Positions 26,626 to 36,081 of a stretch of DNA of 41,277 nucleotides are shown here, in pieces. The notes below the pieces were generated by a model that did no database searches, was not told where the DNA came from, and saw only the letters and a program-made list of their open reading frames with translations. The stretch lies in the NCBI GenBank assembly GCA_002328825.1, contig DCWI01000026.1:1-41277 (forward strand), written 5' to 3'. The translations under genes and the position numbers were made by a program. Source of the stretch: Nitrospiraceae bacterium UBA2166 (GTDB lineage Bacteria > Nitrospirota > Nitrospiria > Nitrospirales > UBA2166). How positions within the stretch are numbered: the stretch's first letter is position 1; each line of letters begins with the position of its first letter.

Positions 26626-27072
26626 TCAGGACCCTATGTACTGTTCGAGTTGTTCAATCAGCTCGTTTTGCTCCTCCATCATAAGCATAAAAATATCTCG
26701 AACAGAAACAATGCCAACAAATTCCTCCCTATCGAAAACTAAAAGATGGCGACATCGATGTTGCTTCATCAATTTCAAGCAATCCGTAGCTGTCTCTTTT
26801 GGAGTAACCTTGAGCAAGTCGGTGGTCATCATTTCTTGCACACTGACCTTTTCCGGATCTTTGTGCTTTCCAACAACTCTTGTCATCAGGTCTCGCTCAG
26901 TAAGAATACCAACAATCTTAGAATCATCCGTAATAACTAATGCCCCAACGAACTCCTTTGTCATCACTTCCGCTGCTTCAAAACATGATCGATGTTCATC
27001 AATGGTTGCGACCTTTCGCACGATTGCCGACTCTATCGTCCACGACATGTTCTTCAGAGGGTTAAATTGCAT
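26626..27072 (-). CDS. Two-CBS-domain protein
   Basis: A 148-residue protein made of a tandem pair of CBS domains (about 13-70 and 78-135; ALVITDDSKIVGILTERDLM and LLVFDREEFVGIVSVRDIF). Such Bateman modules bind adenine nucleotides or related ligands and act as sensors, often for another protein. No catalytic domain is attached. GGGGAG lies eight bases before the ATG. It stands alone between the putA operon terminator and the end of the ast operon; partner unknown. Confidence 0.92.
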   Translation of the reverse strand: MQFNPLKNMSWTIESAIVRKVATIDEHRSCFEAAEVMTKEFVGALVITDDSKIVGILTERDLMTRVVGKHKDPEKVSVQEMMTTDLLKVTPKETATDCLKLMKQHRCRHLLVFDREEFVGIVSVRDIFMLMMEEQNELIEQLEQYIGS

Positions 27073-27357
27073 TAGTTTTGCTCCCCTTACTCTATATTGA
27101 GACTCAAGACCATTTATTGCACCAGAAAAATCATTCCTAACACCATCTCACACTCAAAACATGTGATTGCAAACGAGACTCAATCGTATCACAGGTTAAC
27201 GATAATTCCATTTTATCCCCCATCTTAGGTGGGAAAAACCAAACTTATTGCCCCTGATCATCTTGATAATTCGAACACAAAAGAAAGCATAAAATCCCTA
27301 TGGGTGAACAACCTATTACCGCTCAATGAATATTAGTACTTTGTTCATGTACGCCCG

Positions 27358-28707
27358 CTATCGTTGAAACTCATAGAGCGAACCAAGGTTTAAAATTGCA
27401 GTCAACTCATCCAACGTTTCCTGACATTCCCTTAAAAACAATGGATCCGCAAGATCATCGATGTGAAGACGATCACGAAAATTTCTACTGATCCATCCCA
27501 CCAAACACTCATAGAGCAATTCGGTCAATAGTACACTCTCATGCACATGAGAAATCTCCTCATCTGTCAGAACAACGCGAAGCCGTAAACAAGCAGGCCC
27601 ACCCCCATTGAGCATGCTCTGTGCAAGATCAACATAACGCACATGCTGAATTCCACTACCTTCTACAAACTCATCAATGCATGTCAATGCTGAAGAAATC
27701 TCACAACACCGAGAAGGTGCAATGAGACACTGCGATTGATCGGGCAACGTCACCACTTGACTGTTGAAGACATAGGATTGAATTGCTTGATCAATCGTCA
27801 GTTGTCGATTTGTAGTTTGAATGGCTTTCAGCGTAATGCCATAACGTTCAGCACACATCTTCTGGATAGCAGAGATTGCTCCTGGCCCGTCTAGAAAGGC
27901 ATCCTCGTGATACCACAGCAGGTTTCGATCCCCAGAACAAATGACATCATTATGGAAAACTCCCTGGTCAATCGCCACAGGGTTCTGTTGGATAAAGAGA
28001 GTGGCATCATTACGCAATTCGTGCAAACGTTTTACGGCCATAGCCGATTCTCTTGTTTGACGCGCTGGATATATGGTCGGATATTTAACTCCCTGCCTTG
28101 GAGTTTCACGCCCATAAACGAATATCTCCACCCCTGGCTCATTGTACAAGCGACAAAGACGCAAGTGATTTGCACTGCCTTCATCAGAAAGATAGAGACT
28201 TCCCGGAATAGGCTCGTGATGGGAAAAATGCCTGTCATCGCTAAAAATTCTCTTCAATACACGCCCAGTAAAAGGCGCTTCAATGGACCGATGAAACTCG
28301 CTCACAAGATTTGCGGGTGTGAAATGGACTCGCCCATCGCGGGTATCAGAGCTCGGTGACACCGTAGCTGCATTGGCAACCCACATTCCCGCTGAACTGA
28401 AGCACGAAAAAGGAAGTCGCATGTCTACTTGGTTAGCTTTCTCCACTATTTCTGCCTCAGTGCCAGCAAACCCTAATCGCCTAAGCATATTAAAATCAGG
28501 CCGCTCATGAGGAGGAAGAACACCCTGTTTGAGACCTAAATCATGCAGAGTTTTCATTTTTTTTAGGCCTTGAAAAGCGGCTTCTTTGGGGTTTGAGATG
28601 TTGAGCTGATTCTCTGTGGATGCAACGTTCCCATACGAAAGGCCTCCGTAGGAATGGGTCGGCCCAGAGAGCCCATCAAAATTCACCTCCCACGCGGTTG
28701 TACTCAC
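27358..28707 (-). CDS. astB: N-succinylarginine dihydrolase
   Basis: AstB (449 residues, normal length) hydrolyses N2-succinylarginine to N2-succinylornithine, two ammonia and CO2, the second step of the arginine succinyltransferase (AST) pathway. The opening VNFDGLSGPTHSYGGLSYGN and the catalytic cysteine region NGGGPACLRLRVVL (Cys373) are clear family markers. The start overlaps the astD stop by four bases. It is the last gene of the minus-strand operon that begins with the M20 hydrolase at 33894. No clear terminator was recognised in 27073-27357. Confidence 0.96.
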   Translation of the reverse strand: MSTTAWEVNFDGLSGPTHSYGGLSYGNVASTENQLNISNPKEAAFQGLKKMKTLHDLGLKQGVLPPHERPDFNMLRRLGFAGTEAEIVEKANQVDMRLPFSCFSSAGMWVANAATVSPSSDTRDGRVHFTPANLVSEFHRSIEAPFTGRVLKRIFSDDRHFSHHEPIPGSLYLSDEGSANHLRLCRLYNEPGVEIFVYGRETPRQGVKYPTIYPARQTRESAMAVKRLHELRNDATLFIQQNPVAIDQGVFHNDVICSGDRNLLWYHEDAFLDGPGAISAIQKMCAERYGITLKAIQTTNRQLTIDQAIQSYVFNSQVVTLPDQSQCLIAPSRCCEISSALTCIDEFVEGSGIQHVRYVDLAQSMLNGGGPACLRLRVVLTDEEISHVHESVLLTELLYECLVGWISRNFRDRLHIDDLADPLFLRECQETLDELTAILNLGSLYEFQR

Positions 28708-30173
28708 AATGAGATCCCAGGAGTTAATTTTTCCGGCAGCTTAAGTAGCTGTTGTTCAAGAGAAGCGATGGGATAGGAACAGTATTGGGAAGCATAGTAC
28801 CCACTCGGCCGATGATTTCCACTTTTCCCAATCCCTCCAAATGGCATCCGTCCGCTGGCCCCTGTTAAGGGATAGTTCCAATTTACGATGCCAGTACGTA
28901 CACCGCAATAGAACTTCTCATACATTGCTGATTCATCGGAGAAGATCCCTGCCGCCAACCCATAAGCTGTCCTATTTGCCTCTGCGATAAGTTGCTCAAA
29001 TGTCTGCACACGAACTATCTGCAAAAGAGGCCCAAATAACTCATCATCCGATCTTTGATTTGCATACGTCATGTCGATTAGGCCCGGTGTCAACATCGCA
29101 TCACCATTCATACGGTTCATCTCAACAAGACAAACCCCACCTTGATTGCGCAAGCTCTCCTGAGCACTCAGAAGTCTATCCACTGCGTGAGTGGAAATCA
29201 CCGGTCCCATAAATGGTTCCGGAATAGTGTCATAGGACCCAATACGTATCACTTTCATCATGCTAACGAGACGGTCAAGAAATCGATCACTCTTCTCATC
29301 CTGAAAGACGATGAGGCGACGTGCGCAGGTACACCGCTGCCCCGATGTGATAAATGCCGATTGAATTGTCCAGTAAGCCGCAGCATTGACATCATCTACA
29401 TCCACAACAGCAAGTGGGTTGTTCCCACCCATCTCCAGAGCGACAATCTTCTCTGGAAAACCTGCGAGTGCAAGATGGATGGACCTTCCTGTGTCATATC
29501 CCCCTGTAAAGAATACCCCGTTGATATCGAAATGATCGATCAAGGAGCGGCCCGTTTCGGCCCCCCCCTGAAGCATGTTGAAAACTCCTGCAGGAAGATC
29601 GGTGGTAAGCCACAGCTTTGCCAACTCTCTCCCTACTGCTGGCGCCAACTCGCTCGGTTTGAAAACAACGGTATTCCCAGCAATCAAGGCAGGCACCATA
29701 TGAGCATTGGGAAGATGGCCAGGGAGATTAAATGGGCCAAGTATTGCAACGACTCCATGAGGTTTGCATCGAACTTCCGCACGTACTTGAGTAGAGTCGT
29801 TTTGAGAAAAAACATTGCACTCCTCATAGGCCTGTATGGATAGTGCAATCTTTGCCAACATCGATTCTACTTCTGTTCGAGATTCCCATAATGGCTTACC
29901 TGTGTCCTGTGATATGACGTGAACGAAGTGTTCCTTCCGTTCAGAAAGTTTGGATCGAAACGTCTCAAGATATGCTACCCGTTCGTGGGTCTTGAGCGCG
30001 GCCCACGAAACCGATGCCTTTCGAGCAGCCTGCACTGCCTGCTCAACTTCTATTTTCGTTGCAGCTGTCCCTTCCCACGTCGTTTCGCCCGAAGCAGGGT
30101 TTACCGAGAAAAACTCTTTCCCCATCCCCGAAACCCAGCGGTTCGCAATAACATGGGCCGGAGGTGCCATCAC
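28704..30173 (-). CDS. astD: N-succinylglutamate 5-semialdehyde dehydrogenase
   Basis: AstD (489 residues from GTG, 488 from the adjacent ATG) oxidises succinylglutamate semialdehyde to succinylglutamate with NAD, the fourth step of the AST pathway. Aldehyde dehydrogenase residues are intact: the glutamate in ALEMGGNNP and the cysteine in SGQRCTCARRL, with LGPFNLPGHLPNAH and FKPSELAPAVG typical of AstD. The ATG at 30170 overlaps the astA stop (TGATG) and the stop overlaps the astB start, so the genes are translationally coupled. Confidence 0.94.
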   Translation of the reverse strand: MMAPPAHVIANRWVSGMGKEFFSVNPASGETTWEGTAATKIEVEQAVQAARKASVSWAALKTHERVAYLETFRSKLSERKEHFVHVISQDTGKPLWESRTEVESMLAKIALSIQAYEECNVFSQNDSTQVRAEVRCKPHGVVAILGPFNLPGHLPNAHMVPALIAGNTVVFKPSELAPAVGRELAKLWLTTDLPAGVFNMLQGGAETGRSLIDHFDINGVFFTGGYDTGRSIHLALAGFPEKIVALEMGGNNPLAVVDVDDVNAAAYWTIQSAFITSGQRCTCARRLIVFQDEKSDRFLDRLVSMMKVIRIGSYDTIPEPFMGPVISTHAVDRLLSAQESLRNQGGVCLVEMNRMNGDAMLTPGLIDMTYANQRSDDELFGPLLQIVRVQTFEQLIAEANRTAYGLAAGIFSDESAMYEKFYCGVRTGIVNWNYPLTGASGRMPFGGIGKSGNHRPSGYYASQYCSYPIASLEQQLLKLPEKLTPGISL

Positions 30174-31231
30174 TTCACTGCCATTGATGAATGAACCTCA
30201 TGGCGTTTTGAAGATGGGATGGGAGCATGTCGTATCCAATCCCCTTTTTTTACCCTTAGAGCAGATGCCACTTGGTGGCTTATTCTGACTTCACCGTCAA
30301 CGGCCTTCTCGATGAGCCCTAAACAAGCACGAAATTCTCGATGGGTGTTACTGAGGAGACATCGTGTGTTCGCAGGTTCACCCAACGTCACCTTTGCAAT
30401 TATCGATCGCCCAGATTCCTTTACGGTAAAAATCTCCTCCCTTGTGCAACGAACGATAGGACCAGCCTCAAAAATATCCACCATGGCGGTAGGCTTAAAC
30501 CCCTCCGATTGTAAAAGACACAAGGCCGGAACCGTTTTCTCATGAACGTGGCCAATCACTCTTTGCGCTTCCTCTTGAAGTAAAGGAATGTATATTGGAT
30601 GGCATGGCATCAACTCAGATACAAATGTCTTGTTCTGCATGCTCAAATAATCGGCTTTTGGAAAATCAACGTCGAAAAAATGTCGCCCGAGGGACTCCCA
30701 AAAAGCAGAATATCCCCACTCGTCGACAACGCCGCGCATTTCGGCAAGAACCACTGGTTCAAAAACATCTGGATGCTCGGCCATGAAGAGGAACCGTGAC
30801 GAACTCAAAAGTCGGCCAAGCCCACGTGAGCCTTTTCCTGCATAATCTGGCCTCAAAAATAAGCTGCCAATCTCACAGCATTTCTCGTAGTGATCGACGA
30901 GATTGAGCACCCTGATCGCCTTACAGATTTTGAGCACCGTGGATTCAACATGCATAGTATCAATCCGATACGCGTAAAACGGCATTGCTCCCCCGGCTCC
31001 TGTCACAATGCCACACGTCCCAATGACTTTTTCTTCCTCAATCATCACAAACAGGAATGTTTGCCCTTTCCCCTCACGCATGAATTCAGCGAAGCTTTGA
31101 TTGACCTCGTGAAGACGTTTTTCCAAATACTCTTTATCAGGAGGCAATGTGCTGAGACCAAACCCTGTCATCGATGCGAGTTGAAGCAATTGATCTAAAT
31201 CCTCAGGCCTCGCAGGCCGAATAACAATCAT
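30170..31231 (-). CDS. astA: Arginine N-succinyltransferase
   Basis: AstA (353 residues) transfers succinyl from succinyl-CoA to the alpha-amino group of arginine and commits it to the AST pathway. The GNAT-like opening IRPARPEDLDQLLQLA, the LFLRPDYAGKGSRGLGRLLS segment and AEMRGVVDEWGYSAFWESLG are characteristic. It is a single-subunit form with the length usual for AstA. The ATG at 31231 overlaps the aminotransferase stop by four bases. Its presence with AstB and AstD makes the pathway assignment of the whole operon firm. Confidence 0.96.
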   Translation of the reverse strand: MIVIRPARPEDLDQLLQLASMTGFGLSTLPPDKEYLEKRLHEVNQSFAEFMREGKGQTFLFVMIEEEKVIGTCGIVTGAGGAMPFYAYRIDTMHVESTVLKICKAIRVLNLVDHYEKCCEIGSLFLRPDYAGKGSRGLGRLLSSSRFLFMAEHPDVFEPVVLAEMRGVVDEWGYSAFWESLGRHFFDVDFPKADYLSMQNKTFVSELMPCHPIYIPLLQEEAQRVIGHVHEKTVPALCLLQSEGFKPTAMVDIFEAGPIVRCTREEIFTVKESGRSIIAKVTLGEPANTRCLLSNTHREFRACLGLIEKAVDGEVRISHQVASALRVKKGDWIRHAPIPSSKRHEVHSSMAVK

Positions 31232-32646
31232 CGTTCTCCTCTAAAATTTGAGAGACGCCTGATGGTCTGTTCCACAATCACTGTGACAGCATCGATATCC
31301 TCGTAGCAGACCGCGCCATACGGAATAAGAAACCGTACGCGAGAAAGTTTATGGCCTCCTATAAAACACAGTACTCCATCATCAAACAGAGCTTTAACGA
31401 GTTGTGCTGCTTTCTTCTGATTCCCTCCAAACGGAGTGAACGCAATCATTCCGCCAAACCCAAAAGGCCCAGCTATTACCTCAGGGTGACGTTGCTGGAT
31501 AGACTTGAGCCTATCAATGAAGTAATTTCCAAACTCTAATATCTTTCCCTCTTCTCCAAAATAATTCCCGCTCAGGAGCTCTCGAAGAATGGCGCGGGCA
31601 GCAAAAATTGCTGACGTACTTCCGACAAACGTCTGGCTCAGCAATGGGCCCGAAGGGTTGAGCTTTTCTGTGAAGAGAGTTGCACACACCTGAAGAAGCT
31701 TCCCAACCGTCACCACATCCACATACTCGCCGAGACCAAAGTGTTGGAATGCAAACGGCTCGGTGGTCCGCCCAAAAGTCTGAATTTCATCGATCATGAT
31801 GGAAACATTATGCTCCCGAAGGATATCCATGAGAGTGATGAAAAACTCTCGACTTCCTGGATACGCTCCTCCTTCACCTTGAATTAACTCAAAAACCATC
31901 ACCGCATGCTTGTGAGGATGTCTCTGGAGATGATCTCGAAGATTTTGTGAAGCCTCATTCGTGCTTTTCATTGGGCGATCAGGATCAAAAAACGGCACGT
32001 AATCAACGGCCATAGTCTCTGGCAACCCGTGTCGATATTCCGGTCGGTCAGTGATCTGGGAAAGAGCTAGCGTACGGCCAGAAAAACCTCCTCGAAAAGC
32101 AAGAATTCTATTGGCTGGAGATTTCTGCTGATATACAATCTTAAGCGCATTCTCATTCGCCATCGCTCCACTCGTGGCCAAAAAACAATGAGTGAAACGA
32201 GCCTCCTTCCGGTTGCCTATTTCACACAATTCACGCGAAAGTTTGACTGCTTCAGCATTCTGTTGGAGATTCCCTTGCATGATAGTATCACTGAGGGCTG
32301 CATCAATCGCAGCCACAACAAGAGCAGGGTGGCTGTGCCCAAGCACATGGACACCAATGCCACTGATAAAGTCATACTTAACACTTCCATTGGCTAACTC
32401 AACCAATGATCCTTTTCCAATACCCGCCCCAATGTACGGAAGCATCAGAGATCGTCCGCGTAATTTTTCCGCCTCTTCAATCAACGCCATGCAAGAAGTA
32501 TCAAGGAAGGAGATCGAAGGACGTGGCCCGGCCAATTGGTGTTGATAGGCTGAGAGAGCATCAAGGATCAATCTCTTAGCTTGGATAACACGCGGATCCT
32601 GCTGAAAGTGGTCAGCTACACATTGCCTGTTCAGTTGGTTACTCAT
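31228..32646 (-). CDS. astC: Class III aminotransferase, probable succinylornithine transaminase
   Basis: A PLP-dependent class III aminotransferase of 472 residues. The PLP lysine is Lys316 (VVTVGKLLQ), the aspartate is in SIMIDEIQTFGR, and FLATSGAMANENALKI binds the cofactor phosphate. In this operon it is best placed to convert succinylornithine to succinylglutamate semialdehyde (AstC). It is about 65 residues longer than typical AstC/ArgD, with an N-terminal extension of some 50 residues, and parts recall lysine 6-transaminase, so it may be a different subfamily recruited to the step. It starts 18 bases after the M20 gene. Confidence 0.82.
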   Translation of the reverse strand: MSNQLNRQCVADHFQQDPRVIQAKRLILDALSAYQHQLAGPRPSISFLDTSCMALIEEAEKLRGRSLMLPYIGAGIGKGSLVELANGSVKYDFISGIGVHVLGHSHPALVVAAIDAALSDTIMQGNLQQNAEAVKLSRELCEIGNRKEARFTHCFLATSGAMANENALKIVYQQKSPANRILAFRGGFSGRTLALSQITDRPEYRHGLPETMAVDYVPFFDPDRPMKSTNEASQNLRDHLQRHPHKHAVMVFELIQGEGGAYPGSREFFITLMDILREHNVSIMIDEIQTFGRTTEPFAFQHFGLGEYVDVVTVGKLLQVCATLFTEKLNPSGPLLSQTFVGSTSAIFAARAILRELLSGNYFGEEGKILEFGNYFIDRLKSIQQRHPEVIAGPFGFGGMIAFTPFGGNQKKAAQLVKALFDDGVLCFIGGHKLSRVRFLIPYGAVCYEDIDAVTVIVEQTIRRLSNFRGER

Positions 32647-32664
32647 AGGATTCGTCGGTTTACA

Positions 32665-33894
32665 TCAGTGACACGATTGCACTGGTGAAAATGTCAGCTG
32701 CCCTACAGAAAGTTTCATGAGAAAAAGAGCAACAAGCTTAGCTCTTTCGGTCAAGCTGTTAACCTCGAGAAACTCCATTGGAGTATGAATGTCCCCTCCT
32801 CTTGCTCCAAGAGAATCCACCGTCGGTAAACCAGCCGCGGCCAAGATATTCCCATCAGACACTCCTGCCGTAGGATGCCACTCCAGCGACAATCCCAGTG
32901 GAACCCCACAGGTTTTGAGATCTTCAAGGAGGCTTGATGTCAAGGCATCAAGAACTTTTGGAGGCTTCCGAATGCCCCCATGCAACGTCACAGAAATACC
33001 TTCAGTGGTTTCAAGACTCGCAACAAGCCGATCAAGATGTTGTTGAACTGTCTGTTGGGAATCACTATGAGCAATTCGTACTCCAATCCGGCCAACAGCA
33101 AGATCTGGCACAACATTGACAGCACCATTACTCGACAATTGCGCCGCATTAATAATGATATCGTTATGGCTATTCTGCAAATCGCTCACCTCCATGATAA
33201 AACGAGCGAGAGCATGTGCCGCATTCCGTCCACGAAATGGGTCCCGTCCAACATGTGCAGAACGTCCTCTAATAACAACAGTATAGTCTCCGGCACCTTG
33301 TCGTTCACTGACTAGGTTTCCATTCACCAAACCTGATTCAAACAACAAACCAAGATGATACCGTTTGGCTCGTTCAATTAGCACAGAGGCCGATCCAGGA
33401 GAACCAATCTCTTCATCAGGATTGAGAAATACCTCCCATCCAATGTTCTCTGCAAAAGGACTTCTTTCGAACGCATTAAGTGCCATAAGAAGGATAACCA
33501 ACCCACCCTTAGCATCCGCAACTCCCGGGCCCTGTAACCGCTGATCATCAATGCGTGTAACTGTTTGGAACTGATGATCTGCGGGATATACCGTATCAAG
33601 ATGAATCCCCAATAAAATTTGGATTGGAGCCGTGGGCCGTTTCCGAACAAAGAGCATTCTTCCCAAGGGAATGTCTTCAGGTTCTCCTCTCGCATTAATC
33701 ACCCTATGGGGATCGATAGCAATGTCTTCCATCTCACCTTCCAAGGCACTGAATGCTGTTCTAACACATGTTAGAAAATTACTAAGTCCTACTAGGTTAT
33801 AACTGTGGGAGTTAATGTTTGCCCACTCGATGACAAGTTCACACATAGCATCGTGCTGTTGGTCTATCCAATCCAGATGCGATTCAAAATCCAT
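32665..33894 (-). CDS. M20-family (carboxypeptidase G2-like) hydrolase, candidate succinylglutamate desuccinylase
   Basis: A 409-residue dizinc M20 peptidase/deacylase. Ligand motifs are His98 and Asp100 (GIHLDTVY), Asp127 (GPGVADAKGG), Glu161/Glu162 (NPDEEIGSPGS), Glu186 (LLFESG) and His370 (GGDIHTP). This layout is that of carboxypeptidase G2, which removes a C-terminal glutamate from N-acyl-glutamates. The AST pathway ends with hydrolysis of N-succinylglutamate, normally by the unrelated AstE; no astE is in this operon, so this enzyme is a plausible replacement. GAGGAG lies about ten bases before the ATG at 33894; an upstream in-frame start at 33981 is less likely. It is the first gene of the operon. 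Confidence 0.85.
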   Translation of the reverse strand: MDFESHLDWIDQQHDAMCELVIEWANINSHSYNLVGLSNFLTCVRTAFSALEGEMEDIAIDPHRVINARGEPEDIPLGRMLFVRKRPTAPIQILLGIHLDTVYPADHQFQTVTRIDDQRLQGPGVADAKGGLVILLMALNAFERSPFAENIGWEVFLNPDEEIGSPGSASVLIERAKRYHLGLLFESGLVNGNLVSERQGAGDYTVVIRGRSAHVGRDPFRGRNAAHALARFIMEVSDLQNSHNDIIINAAQLSSNGAVNVVPDLAVGRIGVRIAHSDSQQTVQQHLDRLVASLETTEGISVTLHGGIRKPPKVLDALTSSLLEDLKTCGVPLGLSLEWHPTAGVSDGNILAAAGLPTVDSLGARGGDIHTPMEFLEVNSLTERAKLVALFLMKLSVGQLTFSPVQSCH

Positions 33895-34847
33895 CACCCT
33901 AAACTCCTCACTACTTCCTACAAGTACTTTCAAATATTTTATTTTCCACCGATATAATACACTCGTGCTATATCCCACCAATCAACATGAAATACCGCCT
34001 TACACCTTCACAATAACACTCTGGAATCATATCGGTCCCATAGGCAAGCCCAACAGAGCCATAATAAAATACTGTTCAAAGCATTCCTGTTTTTTCTCCA
34101 CCTTTCATGCCTCCAGAAAGTTATGACCTCTTAATATCTCGTTCAATAGCTTAGGTTTTGATGTTCTTTTAATGCATGTACGTCGAAGGAAAAGAAAACC
34201 GCCAATTACCCAAACACCTAAATAGATCGTGTAATAATCGATCCAGCATTATTGAAAAATCTTGATGCGAAATTCATTCCATGTTCCCCCGAATAAAGTG
34301 TCAGGATAAAATGACTCTCGCACTCGAATTATATGACCATTCACGTAGCTTCGTACATAGTCAGGTAAAATGCACGAGCCCAGCACGAATGACTTGCATT
34401 GAAATCTGAGACATTCTCGTTGAAAAGCTCTAATGATAAATGAAGCATGCTTTGTCTTGTGAGGAAAAAAAATCCGGGCCATTATCCTATTGCAGAGTGA
34501 TTCACAGTATTGCGAACAAGGCACCACTCTCACCTTTCGAAAATTAACACAACCCTCAGTCTCGTAGAGGTAGTACAAAAAACGGTAATGCCCAGATAAC
34601 TACCAAGCCCATGAAAATGAGACTTCATCCAAATCACGCATCCCATCTCGATCAGCTAGCAGAAAAAAACGAAACAGATACGTCTCTTTGTCTTATCCCA
34701 GAATCACAGAGGTGCTGAACGAAAACGTAATGGTCTTCACACGCCGCGCTAATATTGAGAATCAGAAAGCTACTGAACTTTACGCAGAAACAGGAAGACG
34801 GGCACAACCCACCTCCCTGCCTAGAAGGAACGATTTCACATCACTGA
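33895..34847. other. 953-base gene-poor region
   Basis: It lies between the start of the ast operon and the 3' end of the second egtD. It should hold the ast promoter; a TATTAT hexamer (minus, 33954-33959) is a weak candidate -10. A 109-codon minus-strand frame (34249-34578) starts only at TTG, has many cysteines and matches no family I know. The same frame continues after its TAA for 43 codons with a hydrophobic stretch (YLGVWVIGGFLFLRR) and no start codon. This may be decayed coding sequence, but I do not call a gene here. Confidence 0.5.
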
Positions 34848-35834
34848 TTAGAGTTTTTTTGCGAGGGCAAGACCAAGCAGTTCGTCAGAATCTACATACC
34901 ACTCCACGAGTTCAAAATTTGCATCCGCCAAAAGCTGTTCCGCTCGTTTCCGATCGTACTTTGTGCTGATCTCTGTCCGAATTTCTTCTCCATTCTCAAG
35001 GGAGAGCACAAGATCAAGATCTTGGAAGATAACCGCCTGACGTTTATTAGATCGGAGAAAAATCTCAATTCGAGATTCAACATGATTGAAGCGCGCAACA
35101 TGATCAAAAGCATCGGGAGAAAAATCTGCCCTTACCATCTCTTGCATCACAGAGATCATGTTCTTGTTAAATTTCGCTGTGACTCCCTTAGAGTCATTGT
35201 ATGCAGCTTCCAAACGATTGACTTCGGTGACGAACTGAACACTCAACAAGAAATGATCACCCAATTCCATTGCCTTATTAACTGATGAAAGAAACGCAGC
35301 TCCTGCGACATCATCCAAATTGCCAATCGTTCCGCCCAAAAAGACAACTAATCGCTTACCTCCATCTGGAATATGTTCAAGATGCGAGAGAAAGTCCCCG
35401 ACAACTCCGTGAACCTTGAGAGCAGCATATTCTTCTACGAGTTCTTGTGAGACACGTCGCACGATCCCTTCACTTACGTCAAACGGAACGTAGAAATTGA
35501 GCTGCCCAGCACGATCCATAGCATCAAGCAATACGCGAGTTTTCGTCGCAGCACCCGATCCAAGCTCGACCAGTTCATCAGCGTCCGAACGCGCAATGAT
35601 TTTATCAGCACATGTCACCAAAATCTGAAATTCGGTTCTGGTTTGGTAGTATTCAGGAAGTTCACAGATCTGTTCGAATAGCTCTGACCCTCGATCGTCA
35701 TACAAATATTTTGTAGGCAAGACACGAGGAGATGAAAGAAGCCCGTTTCGTATTTCCGCTCGATCGATTGCAGGATCTTGCGTCGTTAGATGAACATCAA
35801 TGGTAATATTGTCAGAGCCCACAGTCGTACGCAT
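34848..35834 (-). CDS. egtD: L-histidine N-alpha-methyltransferase (second EgtD paralogue)
   Basis: A 328-residue EgtD-family enzyme that should make hercynine (N,N,N-trimethylhistidine) from histidine and three SAM. The SAM loop is VELGSGAATKTR. Compared with Mycobacterium EgtD as I recall it, all six histidine-site residues are kept with a constant offset: Tyr45, Tyr62, Asn172 (GTIGN), Tyr212 (AAYNDS), Glu288 and Ser290 (TEISTKY). ATG at 35834 is preferred to an in-frame TTG at 35846. It is divergent from prfC. The ergothioneine partner EgtB is not in the window and may be elsewhere. This copy is the more canonical of the two. Confidence 0.88.
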   Translation of the reverse strand: MRTTVGSDNITIDVHLTTQDPAIDRAEIRNGLLSSPRVLPTKYLYDDRGSELFEQICELPEYYQTRTEFQILVTCADKIIARSDADELVELGSGAATKTRVLLDAMDRAGQLNFYVPFDVSEGIVRRVSQELVEEYAALKVHGVVGDFLSHLEHIPDGGKRLVVFLGGTIGNLDDVAGAAFLSSVNKAMELGDHFLLSVQFVTEVNRLEAAYNDSKGVTAKFNKNMISVMQEMVRADFSPDAFDHVARFNHVESRIEIFLRSNKRQAVIFQDLDLVLSLENGEEIRTEISTKYDRKRAEQLLADANFELVEWYVDSDELLGLALAKKL

Positions 35835-36081
35835 AAATTTCCACAAGTTTTAGATAAGAACGCTCACAGATCAGGATGGACAAAAAGCTTAGACCAAAGT
35901 TTGGAGCGCTCATTCTACACATTAAGAGACCGCTGTCAACAAAATCAGCAATCTCCAGAGGTTACACATGATCGATTGTCAAGAACGATACCCAAACGTA
36001 GTGTGAGGGAACTAAAACATGATAGCTAAACACACAAGCCGGGAAGCTTATTTGTTATACTGCATTCCCTAAGAGCGACAG

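Noticed and set aside
26593..26742. 49-codon plus-strand frame with a good AGGAG ribosome site
   Set aside because: Most of it is antisense to the 3' end of the CBS-domain gene and the peptide resembles nothing known.
27215..27236. Short dyad near TCCCCC...GGTGGGA between astB and the CBS-domain gene
   Set aside because: Six pairs with a bulge and no T-run on either strand; not supported as a terminator.
34249..34578. 109-codon minus-strand frame
   Set aside because: TTG start, odd composition with many cysteines, no known motif; kept only as a possible remnant in the intergenic entry.
36033..36061. Possible promoter for prfC with TATACT at 36056-36061
   Set aside because: No acceptable -35 hexamer at 16-18 bases; mentioned in the prfC entry only.
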